Shown here: positions 23,074 through 30,150 of the stretch, piece by piece
How the letters are laid out: each line of letters opens with the position of its first letter
How positions within the stretch are numbered: position 1 is the stretch's first letter
From: JADMIH01 sp036399775
GTDB lineage: Bacteria; Chloroflexota; Chloroflexia; QHBQ01; JADMIH01
Length of the DNA stretch: 64,000 nt
NCBI GenBank assembly: GCA_036399775.1
Contig: DASWMJ010000089.1
Location: 124,001-188,000 of the forward strand
Reading direction: 5' to 3'
Notes under the pieces: generated by a model
Told to the model about the DNA's origin: nothing
Seen by the model: only the letters and a program-made list of their open reading frames with translations
Databases searched by the model: none
Position numbers and translations under genes: made by a program

Positions 23074-25470
23074 TTATTGGTTCGGAGACGCACGCTGCCA
23101 ATGGTAGAGCCAGCGCCAGTTCCCGATCGGGTAGTACCACAAGCTTCCATCTGGGGCAAGGCCATCATTGTTGGTGTTGCCACCGCCACGAACTATGAAC
23201 ACATGCACAGCCTCAGCGTTGTGGCGCTGAGTCGCGTTATTCAAGAACTTGGTCGCATCATCGGACAAGGTATGCGTTAAGGCATCTTTCGCCCGACAAG
23301 TTCCGGAGGCAGGCCAGGTGTGCTGTACTGTAAGCTGGCAACTGTCCAGGGTGTATGGGTCCCACCCAAACTCATTAATCTGGGAGTGGAACGTAGATGG
23401 TGAGTTGATCTGGCCCTGCAACCACGAGTCGAAACCGCTCCAGTCCTCGTTGTCGAGACCGTTGTAGTTCCCATTGTAGTAGGGGTCCGGGTAAAGGTTA
23501 TAGCTAAAGTAGTCGTACAGGTCGAGCATCCCGCGCATGGTTGTGTACTTGCTCTGGCCACTTGCGCCGAGCAGCGGGGCGAAAGGCGGGGTCCACATCT
23601 TCATAGTTTGCAGGTTGTTGCAGCTGGTAGGATTGACGCTGCAATTCTTATAGTAATTGATAGACCACCAGGCGCTCGAGTACCAGTCGTTTACGGCCTC
23701 GTAGAAGCGCAGGTCCTCGTAGTTATTCCAGAAGTAGTCTCTACTGCCGGGCCAATAGCAGCCCCTGCCGTTGACGCTAACACAGTTCATGGGCCATTCG
23801 CGTTCGTTGTTCGGTTCGTTGTTCACCGAGACGTTCTGGAAGCGCATCCAGTTGCGCCAGGCAAGGCCGAGCACATCCTGGGCGATCTGGTCCGGGTAGG
23901 CACTTCCAAAGTTGTTCGGGTAGCGAGTCGGGAAGATGCGTATCGTCACCCGCTTGCCCTGGTTAGACACGTTCTGCATGGCGTGCTTGACCTGCGGCCC
24001 CCAGGGATTGCCCGGACGGATGTTGGTGCCGCTTGAGTTGGTAGTAGTGTAGCGGTCGAGGTCGCTGCTCAGCGTCAAGAATGCCCCGAAGAAGGGCGAT
24101 CCCTGGGTCGCGCCGAGGGCGTCTACCGCCGCGCAACCTCCGCCGCTATCGCACGCTGCCGGGTACGAGCCGTTGTTGTACCATCCGTAGTCGCCGTTCG
24201 CGGTGTGTACGCCCTTGCTGTTGTAGTTTGTATAATTGGGGGCATCAGGGGAGGTAGGCCCTGGTGTCACACCGGGCGTCAGGGAGCCGGTTTCGGGAAC
24301 ATTACTGCTTTTGCTCGGTGGCGCAGCTTTGGCTTGCTCAGGCGCCTTCGCGCTCGCGAAAGCTTGGGTAAGCGACGCGGTATTCATGCGCCCATCATCC
24401 GCTCCACCCTTAGTTTGCCAGACAAGCTGCCCGTTGGCTATGGCCGCTTCGCCTGTCGTATCACCGGCCACGAGCACCACGGTAGTACGCTCCTGCTCTT
24501 TGAGATCAAGGCCATATATATCAAAGCCATTCCCTCCAGAGGTGGGGACCGACCACAATATGGCGTCTCGGTTCGCCACAGGCGCATAGGCCTTGCCACT
24601 ATACAAAGTCGAGGTGTTGCCACTTGCTAAGTCGGTCAAGTTGAGCGTAGAGAACCCCTGCCATACCAGGCTGTGCTCGCTGAGCGCGACCTGGGGCGCT
24701 TCTCCAAAGGAAACCGCATATTCAGCCACAGTCTTCACCGTGCCGCTCTTGCGATCATAGGCTTGCAGCTTGACCGGGTAGGAGCGAGTAGCCTGGTCGT
24801 CCTCCCCCAACTGCGACCACACAATATAGTCTGTGCTCGCCAGTGGGGTCAAAATAGTATTAGAGGACCTGGGGACCGAGGCGATACTGGTTGCCTTGCC
24901 TGCGGCCAGGTCTTTAGCCATCAACTCATCGGTCCTGCCATCGCCCTGCACCCACAAGACTGTTCTACCCGCGACGGCGGGCTGCGCCTGGTCAATTGGA
25001 CCGGTGGCGATCTGATATTCAGCGCCGGTTGCAAGGTCCTTGCCAAGGATATCGTACTCACAGGTGGAACAGCTGTGCCTGTTGTCTTCCCAGACGACAA
25101 GCGAGCCGGAAATTTGCGGGTTGGTCTGCTTATTCGGCGCGTTCGACACCACGAAGCTCTTGTTCGTGTTGAGGTCCAGGCCCATTACGTCGAAGGTCGC
25201 GCCCATGGAAAAATCGGTGTCTTCTGCCGGACGTACGGCGACGGACCGCTCGCTCCAGACAAGGTACGAGCTTGAGCCTCGCGGCCCAAACTGAACGCGC
25301 GTGGTCTCCAGGTTGGCTGGAGGCTTTGGTCTGGACTCCCAGCTAGGGGCGTTTCCTTGAGCAGCCTGAGAATTAAGGGTCTGGCTCGCGGCTGAACTAG
25401 AAACTACCGGGAACAGCAAGAGCGCGGCCAGTGTAAGAATAGCTGCTCGACGTTTACTTTGAGTTCGCAT
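23074..25470 (-). CDS. Secreted beta-propeller fused to a clan GH-A-like glycoside hydrolase
   Basis: The 798-residue precursor starts with a signal peptide (1-29). Residues about 55-370 form the same propeller as in the gene downstream (VVWEDNRHSCSTCEYD, GKDLATGAEYQIATGP, QLVWQTKGGADDGRM). A Pro/Ser/Thr-rich linker (375-412) leads to a C-terminal domain (about 413-798) rich in Trp, Tyr and Asn. There NEPNNE at 551-556 and INEFGW at 698-703 fit the acid/base Glu after strand 4 (NEP) and the nucleophile Glu after strand 7 of clan GH-A barrels. The exact GH family is not recognised. Several Cys pairs suggest disulfides outside the cell. AAGGAGAA precedes the ATG at 25470. It is probably a secreted polysaccharide hydrolase or binding enzyme. 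Confidence 0.78.
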   Translation of the reverse strand: MRTQSKRRAAILTLAALLLFPVVSSSAASQTLNSQAAQGNAPSWESRPKPPANLETTRVQFGPRGSSSYLVWSERSVAVRPAEDTDFSMGATFDVMGLDLNTNKSFVVSNAPNKQTNPQISGSLVVWEDNRHSCSTCEYDILGKDLATGAEYQIATGPIDQAQPAVAGRTVLWVQGDGRTDELMAKDLAAGKATSIASVPRSSNTILTPLASTDYIVWSQLGEDDQATRSYPVKLQAYDRKSGTVKTVAEYAVSFGEAPQVALSEHSLVWQGFSTLNLTDLASGNTSTLYSGKAYAPVANRDAILWSVPTSGGNGFDIYGLDLKEQERTTVVLVAGDTTGEAAIANGQLVWQTKGGADDGRMNTASLTQAFASAKAPEQAKAAPPSKSSNVPETGSLTPGVTPGPTSPDAPNYTNYNSKGVHTANGDYGWYNNGSYPAACDSGGGCAAVDALGATQGSPFFGAFLTLSSDLDRYTTTNSSGTNIRPGNPWGPQVKHAMQNVSNQGKRVTIRIFPTRYPNNFGSAYPDQIAQDVLGLAWRNWMRFQNVSVNNEPNNEREWPMNCVSVNGRGCYWPGSRDYFWNNYEDLRFYEAVNDWYSSAWWSINYYKNCSVNPTSCNNLQTMKMWTPPFAPLLGASGQSKYTTMRGMLDLYDYFSYNLYPDPYYNGNYNGLDNEDWSGFDSWLQGQINSPSTFHSQINEFGWDPYTLDSCQLTVQHTWPASGTCRAKDALTHTLSDDATKFLNNATQRHNAEAVHVFIVRGGGNTNNDGLAPDGSLWYYPIGNWRWLYHWQRASPNQ

Positions 25471-25799
25471 GTAAGTTCTCCTTGAAGTACAACGGTGTAA
25501 CGTGACGGGTCGAAATTAAGATGCGACGGCATACCGTCCGCATAGACAAGCGAGGCACGGTTCTCCTTTCTATGTATAAAGAGTGACACAGAAATGTTAC
25601 CAAATTGCTAACCTAAAGTCAAGGATGTCTAGACCTAATTTGAAAATGTGGCATTTTTGTGAGCCAGGCACAAACCTCCTATTAAACAAATTAAGAAGTA
25701 ACGGTTCAGCTAGCAGCACCAAACCGTTACTTCTTATTTGTTTAGTCACTCCCCAGGTGCAGGGGTATTGAAGTTCCGAACCTGAGAACACCTACTAAG
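25471..25799. other. Intergenic region with hairpin, no gene seen
   Basis: The stretch is A+T-richer than its neighbours. It holds the upstream region of the propeller-glycosidase gene and the hairpin pair at 25682-25765. No supported reading frame is visible. Confidence 0.7.
25682..25745. terminator. Long hairpin terminator with trailing CCCC/GGGG mini-hairpin
   Basis: Arms 25682-25706 and 25722-25745 pair over about 23 bp with one bulge. A CCCC-N7-GGGG mini-hairpin follows at 25751-25765. It lies downstream of the minus-strand GNAT gene (25800-26774). Confidence 0.75.
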
Positions 25800-26774
25800 C
25801 TACAAATCTTTACGGTAGGCTATTTCGGTCTCCGACTTCTCGAAGCCTGCCAACTCGTAGAGGCCGAGCGCGCCCGTGGGATTCTCCGCGTCTACGCCTA
25901 GCGCGGCGACGTCCATGCCATCAGCTTTGAGGCGATGCAGTCCGGCCAGTAGCACAGCGCGGCCCAGGCCGATCTTGCGGTAGCCGCGCCGCGTACCTAG
26001 AACGGCAATCCAGCCCTCGTTGCGCCCTTTACGCTCGTTGTCCTCCGGGTTAATCTGGCAGAGGCAGAACCCGGCGAACGTGCCATCAGGTGCGACGGCT
26101 ATCAGGTCGCGCTCGGCATTGTAGTGGGGCGAGGACATGCGGTACCTTCGCCTCTCGACGGTGCCTGGGTGAAAGTCCCAATGGTCAATGAATGAAAGGT
26201 TGAACATCTCCACCCACCGCTCGATGTCGCTATCGCTCTCCGGGTCGATGTGCCTCAGTGTGAAGCCTTCGGGCAGATGGTGTTCGGGGATAGGCTCGTT
26301 GAGGGGCCGCCTCATCAAGAAGAAGTAGCGTACGGGGGCATAGCCGTGTGATTCCAGGAAGCCGCGCGCGTAAGCGTCCTTTTCATTCGCGTCGGGCTTC
26401 AAGACGGGAGGCAGCCCACGCTCAACGCCTATCTCGCGGACACGCCCCTCGCCCCACGCGAGCATGTCTTCCGGCAGGCCGGTGTCGCGTGCGTCGGGGT
26501 GGACTTTGAAGTAGAAGTAGGCGCTTGCCTCCTGCTCATCCTGCGGTGCAAGGAGCATAGCGAAGCCGGCGAGGCGGCCCGACTCGTCTTCCCACAGGCG
26601 GGTGTCACGCGCCAGATCGCGCTCAGGCATACCGATCCACATGCGCATGTCGGTAGGTGTGGGGTTGTCGTCTAACTTGTCTACGGCTTCGCAAGCCGCC
26701 GTCAGTTCGCAGATAGGTCCCAGGTCTGCGTCGCCCGCATACGCTCGTATGCCAAAGGCAGTCTGTGTGGTCAC
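25800..26774 (-). CDS. Tandem GNAT acetyltransferase, paralogue 2
   Basis: The 324-residue double-GNAT protein is colinear with the 20236-21213 protein. The N-terminal fold has VHPDARDTGLPEDMLAW. The C-terminal fold has FNLSFIDHWDFHPG, NEGWIAVLGTRRGYRKIGLGRA for acetyl-CoA binding and LGVDAENPTGALGLYELAGF. The GTG start at 26774 has AGAGGAGA upstream. The acceptor substrate is unknown. The two copies are 4.6 kb apart in the same orientation, flanking the two propeller genes, which suggests that duplication or rearrangement shaped this segment. Confidence 0.88.
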   Translation of the reverse strand: MTTQTAFGIRAYAGDADLGPICELTAACEAVDKLDDNPTPTDMRMWIGMPERDLARDTRLWEDESGRLAGFAMLLAPQDEQEASAYFYFKVHPDARDTGLPEDMLAWGEGRVREIGVERGLPPVLKPDANEKDAYARGFLESHGYAPVRYFFLMRRPLNEPIPEHHLPEGFTLRHIDPESDSDIERWVEMFNLSFIDHWDFHPGTVERRRYRMSSPHYNAERDLIAVAPDGTFAGFCLCQINPEDNERKGRNEGWIAVLGTRRGYRKIGLGRAVLLAGLHRLKADGMDVAALGVDAENPTGALGLYELAGFEKSETEIAYRKDL

Positions 26775-27104
26775 TATATATGTCTCCTCTGAAAATAGGG
26801 GTTCAGGGGTCAGGGGTCAGGGGCTAGGGATTAGGGATTAGGGACCACTTCTATTTTCATTGCCGGTTGTGGTCCATAGGGTTATGCTTACTCTGAATAT
26901 GGTTTAGCTATGAGGCGCTGTCACGCCATAGAAATGGATACCATCCATACTAACACAGCATGGCGTATCTCACATCGGACTGAGTGAGTAGGGGAACTAA
27001 GACTTTAGCCGGACCCGACGATTTTCGATTGGGACTTTGAGAAGGGGACGTTAGGAGGCTGAGGGTATGTGTAAATGATAGGCCCATGAGCAACCATATT
27101 GTAT
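26775..27104. other. Intergenic region with heptanucleotide tract, no gene seen
   Basis: A tract of 7-mers of the types GGGGTCA and GGGATTA lies at about 26798-26846. The rest (26850-27104) shows no supported reading frame, RNA structure or repeat that I recognise. Confidence 0.7.
26798..26846. repeat. Heptanucleotide tandem repeat (GGGGTCA/GGGATTA)
   Basis: About seven consecutive 7-mers, each starting with GGG(G/A), lie just upstream of the GNAT gene ribosome site on the minus strand. The units vary at positions 4-7. Confidence 0.85.
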
Positions 27105-27143
27105 GAAAATAGCGTCAGGCTCTGATCCCTGACGCCTATTCTC
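27105..27143 (-). terminator. Terminator of the sugar transferase gene
   Basis: A stem of about 12 bp (27108-27119 with 27128-27140, one bulge) is followed on the minus strand by TTTTC. It contains a GGGATCA unit of the repeat family in the loop region. Confidence 0.75.
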
Positions 27144-27149
27144 ATGTGA

Positions 27150-28568
27150 TTAGTATGCCCCTTTGCCTGAGAGGATCACGGCCAGCGTCTTCCAGAGGAT
27201 CTGGATGTCGAGCCAGAGGGAGTAGTTCTGGATGTAGTACAGGTCGTGCTCGGTATGCAGATGCATGGGGGCGTCGCTGCGGCCATTGATCTGCCACCAG
27301 CCGGTCATGCCCTGCGGTACCGCGAAGCGTTTGCGCTGCCACACCTGGTACTGCGCGACCATCCAGGGGAGTTCGGGCCGGGGACCGACCATGCTCATAT
27401 CCCCTTTCAGCACGTTGACAAGCTGGGGTAGCTCGTCTATGCTGGTGCGCCGGATCACCCGCCCGACGCGAGTGACTCGCGGGTCGCGGGCCGACTTGTG
27501 GATGATATTGCCCGCGCTGTCTCTCATGCCCGCCTGGTCCACCAGCGTTTCGGCGTTTACCACCATCGAGCGGAACTTCCACATCCAGAAGAGCCTGCCG
27601 TTCTCGCCCACCCGTTGCGCCTTGTAAAAGACGGGTCCGCCATCTTCCAATTTGATCGCGATTGCAGTGGCCAGGAAGATAGGCGCGGTAATCACCAGCG
27701 CGATGAACGACAAGAGGATGTCCATCAGGCGCTTGACCAGGTATTGCACGCCGTCAATGGCGGGGTCGCGCAGGCCGATGAGCAGGATACCGCCCATGCT
27801 CTCTACGGTGGCGCTGTGCAGGGTCAAATCGAACAGGTCGGGCACTACCCGCACGCGCACGGGCTGGTCGTACAAGAGCGAAACCAGCTTAGTCAGGCTA
27901 TCGTGGGCGTGGGATGGGAGAGCAATGATGATCTCATCCACATCGTACTTGCGGACGGCTTCGGTGGCCTCGGCAAGAGTGCCGACCACCGGCAGGCCAA
28001 GCACGCCCGTGCCTTTTTTAGCGGGATCATCGTCCAGGAAGCCGACCAGCTTGAGGCCCGGCCACCTTTGCCGCAGGTATTCCTGTGCTACTTCGCTGCC
28101 CGTCTTACCCGCGCCCGCGATTAGGATGCGAGATATGTAATTGGGCTTGTGCGCGCTCAGGCGGTGCCAGAAACGGAGCAACCACCTATAGCCGATCAAC
28201 AGAAAGGTGGCGATGAAAAAGAAATAGAGAAAACCGAGCCTGGGCAGGTCGAGGTTTATGAGGTAGAGCACGCCGGTCATGCCCAGGCAGAGCATTACCA
28301 GGGCAACAATCACGCGCTGTAGCTCGTCTATCCACCGAATCACTTTGCGAACGCTGTAGGCCGAGGCAGCGACGAAGCATACCAACCCCAGGATGCCGAC
28401 CGCGAAATGGAGGCCGAAACGCACGGCCTGGACCTCTTCTTGGGGCCAGGGCTGGCCGATTGGCGTTTGGTAGCGGATGGCGAGGGCCAGCAGCAACGCT
28501 AGCTGAATGAGCGCGGTGTCAGCCAGCAAGAACAAAGCCATGTTGTTGGCGTTGAACCGCTTGAACAT
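27150..28568 (-). CDS. Polyprenyl-phosphate sugar phosphotransferase (WbaP/WcaJ-like)
   Basis: The 472-residue membrane enzyme starts polysaccharide synthesis by moving a sugar 1-phosphate from UDP-sugar to undecaprenyl phosphate. The N-terminal third has four or five hydrophobic spans. A Rossmann-like region follows with ILIAGAGKTGSEVA (CoA_binding_3). The C-terminal PF02397 catalytic part shows KRLMDILLS, GPVFYKAQRVGENG, MWKFRSM, DELPQLVNVLKGDMSMVGPR and GMTGWWQINGRSD. I start at ATG 28568 behind GGAGGGGG. A promoter (28608-28636) and a terminator (27105-27143) suggest it is transcribed alone. It belongs functionally to the glycosyltransferase locus that follows to 45 kb. Confidence 0.93.
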   Translation of the reverse strand: MFKRFNANNMALFLLADTALIQLALLLALAIRYQTPIGQPWPQEEVQAVRFGLHFAVGILGLVCFVAASAYSVRKVIRWIDELQRVIVALVMLCLGMTGVLYLINLDLPRLGFLYFFFIATFLLIGYRWLLRFWHRLSAHKPNYISRILIAGAGKTGSEVAQEYLRQRWPGLKLVGFLDDDPAKKGTGVLGLPVVGTLAEATEAVRKYDVDEIIIALPSHAHDSLTKLVSLLYDQPVRVRVVPDLFDLTLHSATVESMGGILLIGLRDPAIDGVQYLVKRLMDILLSFIALVITAPIFLATAIAIKLEDGGPVFYKAQRVGENGRLFWMWKFRSMVVNAETLVDQAGMRDSAGNIIHKSARDPRVTRVGRVIRRTSIDELPQLVNVLKGDMSMVGPRPELPWMVAQYQVWQRKRFAVPQGMTGWWQINGRSDAPMHLHTEHDLYYIQNYSLWLDIQILWKTLAVILSGKGAY

Positions 28569-28607
28569 GCTAGTGATCCCCCTCCACAACCCTCGATGTT
28601 GGAACTA

Positions 28608-28636
28608 AGTATAGCCTAAGCAGTTCTATAAATCAA
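28608..28636 (-). promoter_or_regulatory. Promoter of the initiating sugar transferase gene
   Basis: On the minus strand TTGATT (28631-28636), a 17-base spacer and TATACT (28608-28613) precede the ATG at 28568 by about 40 bases. Confidence 0.7.
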
Positions 28637-28736
28637 CTAACGGGCGAAATGGTAAAGGGTCGCGCGCTACACGCAGCAGAATTGTGGATAACAGCACGTT
28701 AGCGCCTGGACCACGACAAGGATTAGGAAAGAGTTT

Positions 28737-28944
28737 GGTACATGCGTCATCCCGAATTTAAGATTTACGCCTGGCCAAGCGTAGTATCCCAACTTCAAAC
28801 AAATGAAAAAGCAGACAATGGGCGGCGCCGCCCATTGACTGCTTTTTTCATTTGTTTGAACATCTTTCCCCGCATGCGGGGGAGTAAGAGTTCTTGTGTG
28901 CATGAGGCAAGCACGAATTTAAAATCCGGGATGACGCATGTACC
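28737..28944. mobile_element. 208-bp MITE-like element with 18-bp terminal inverted repeats
   Basis: The ends 28737-28754 and 28927-28944 are perfect 18-bp inverted repeats (GGTACATGCGTCATCCCG), extended inward by A/T-rich partial matches. Inside lie the long hairpin 28794-28860 and a CCCCGCATGCGGGG palindrome. There is no transposase, so it is non-autonomous or a structured RNA element. It fills the gap between two minus-strand polysaccharide genes; nothing else is seen in 28590-28970. Confidence 0.75.
28794..28860. terminator. Long bidirectional hairpin terminator
   Basis: Arms of 33-34 bases meet at a GGCGGCGCCGCC apex and pair with one mismatch and one bulge. A and T tracts flank the GC-rich top. 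It can terminate the minus-strand transcript of the GT4 gene ending at 28971. Confidence 0.85.
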
Positions 28945-28970
28945 CCAAGATTGAGCATGTATAGAACCTA

Positions 28971-30146
28971 CTAGAGCCTCTTTGACACTCTTGTGCGAAG
29001 TACTCTGTAAAAGAGGGCCAGGTAGCGTTCCGTTATCGCCTCCCAGGAATAATGCTCTTTGACGTGGGCCTGCGACATGGCGCGCCTCTCGGCTACCATC
29101 GCGGGATTATCTAAGAGACGCTGCAAAACCTCACTGAGACTTTGCGCGCCTGCCTTGCCGTCATAACTGAACCCGGCGGGGCCGACCGTCTCAAGGTTTT
29201 CGGGCGTATCGTGTGTAACTACGCAGTTGCCAAATCCCATCGCTTCCAGTAACGCCGGGTGGGTGCCTCCCACGCCCGACGTTTCCACGAAGCAATAGGC
29301 GTTGGAGCTTAGCTCGCGATAGCCTTCACCGAATAAGTAGCCGGTGAATATCACGTCCTCCGGCGCATTTTCCTTCAAAGAGGCGATATATTCTTCGGCA
29401 TAGGCAGCGTCGCCCACGATGACGCACTTCATACCCTTACGGTCGCGCAGCACGCCGAACGCTTCTACGAGGTGGTGCGCGCAGTTCTCAGGCACCAGGC
29501 GTCCCACGAAAAGGATATACTTGCGCGGCTCAAGGCCCCATTGGGCCAGCGTCTCGCCGGGGGGCATAGGCTCTACCTCCGAGCCATATGCGATATAGGG
29601 AGCATTGACCCCGTAGGTGTCGAGATAATATCTCTGCACGACTTTGGAGTCGGTGACAAGCTCATCCGGCAAGATGGTTGAGAGGCGTTCGGCAAGCTGA
29701 ATGTACTTCTTCGCAAGGGGCGGCCATTTCTCGCGCTTCCAGTCCAATCCATCCACGTTGATGATGGTGCGCTTGCCCGCGAGCCGGGGAATCCAGGTGA
29801 CGGGGCTGTTGCCCGCGATGAAATAGAGGCATATGTCGTATGGCTGGAAGAGCGCGTGGAGCGACGAGATAAAGGCGTGGACCAGCGTATCGAAGTACTT
29901 GTTCTTGATGGTGGGGAGTTTCACGAGGCGCATACCCTTGTAGCGCCTACCCTGGTACTTGATGTGGTGGCTGCGGCAGTAAACGGTGACGGCATGCCCG
30001 CGCTGCGCCAACCGCGCGCCAAGTTGCTCTACGCACGTCTCGAAGCCGCTATAGCTAGCGGGGACGCCTCGCGTGCCCAACATCGCTATACGGAGTTTTG
30101 AGTTTTGAGTTTTGAGTTTTGAGTTTTTGCCAGTGTGTTGGTTCAT
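28971..30146 (-). CDS. Glycosyltransferase family 4 with DUF1972 N-terminal domain
   Basis: The 391-residue GT-B enzyme has the N-terminal DUF1972 region (PF09314) with AMLGTRGVPASYSGFETCVE and a C-terminal GT4 half with ILFVGRLVPENCAHHLVEAF and ETSGVGGTHPALLEAMGFG. Relatives are rhamnosyltransferases of polysaccharide loci. Residues 9-19 (SKLKTQNSKLR) are encoded by TTTTGAG heptanucleotide repeats, and true homology starts right after. The ATG at 30146 is only 4 bases past the stop of the upstream membrane-protein gene, which favours this start and translational coupling. Confidence 0.88.
   Translation of the reverse strand: MNQHTGKNSKLKTQNSKLRIAMLGTRGVPASYSGFETCVEQLGARLAQRGHAVTVYCRSHHIKYQGRRYKGMRLVKLPTIKNKYFDTLVHAFISSLHALFQPYDICLYFIAGNSPVTWIPRLAGKRTIINVDGLDWKREKWPPLAKKYIQLAERLSTILPDELVTDSKVVQRYYLDTYGVNAPYIAYGSEVEPMPPGETLAQWGLEPRKYILFVGRLVPENCAHHLVEAFGVLRDRKGMKCVIVGDAAYAEEYIASLKENAPEDVIFTGYLFGEGYRELSSNAYCFVETSGVGGTHPALLEAMGFGNCVVTHDTPENLETVGPAGFSYDGKAGAQSLSEVLQRLLDNPAMVAERRAMSQAHVKEHYSWEAITERYLALFYRVLRTRVSKRL
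30099..30128. repeat. TTTTGAG heptanucleotide repeat inside the 5' end of a glycosyltransferase gene
   Basis: Four tandem TTTTGAG units (plus strand) lie within codons 7-16 of the gene starting at 30146. Read on the minus strand they encode the Ser-Lys-Leu-x-Thr/Ile-Gln-Asn type heptapeptide. Confidence 0.9.
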
Positions 30147-30150
30147 TAGT

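Noticed and set aside
28737..28944. Intact insertion sequence
   Set aside because: No transposase frame fits in 208 bp; only a non-autonomous element is supported.
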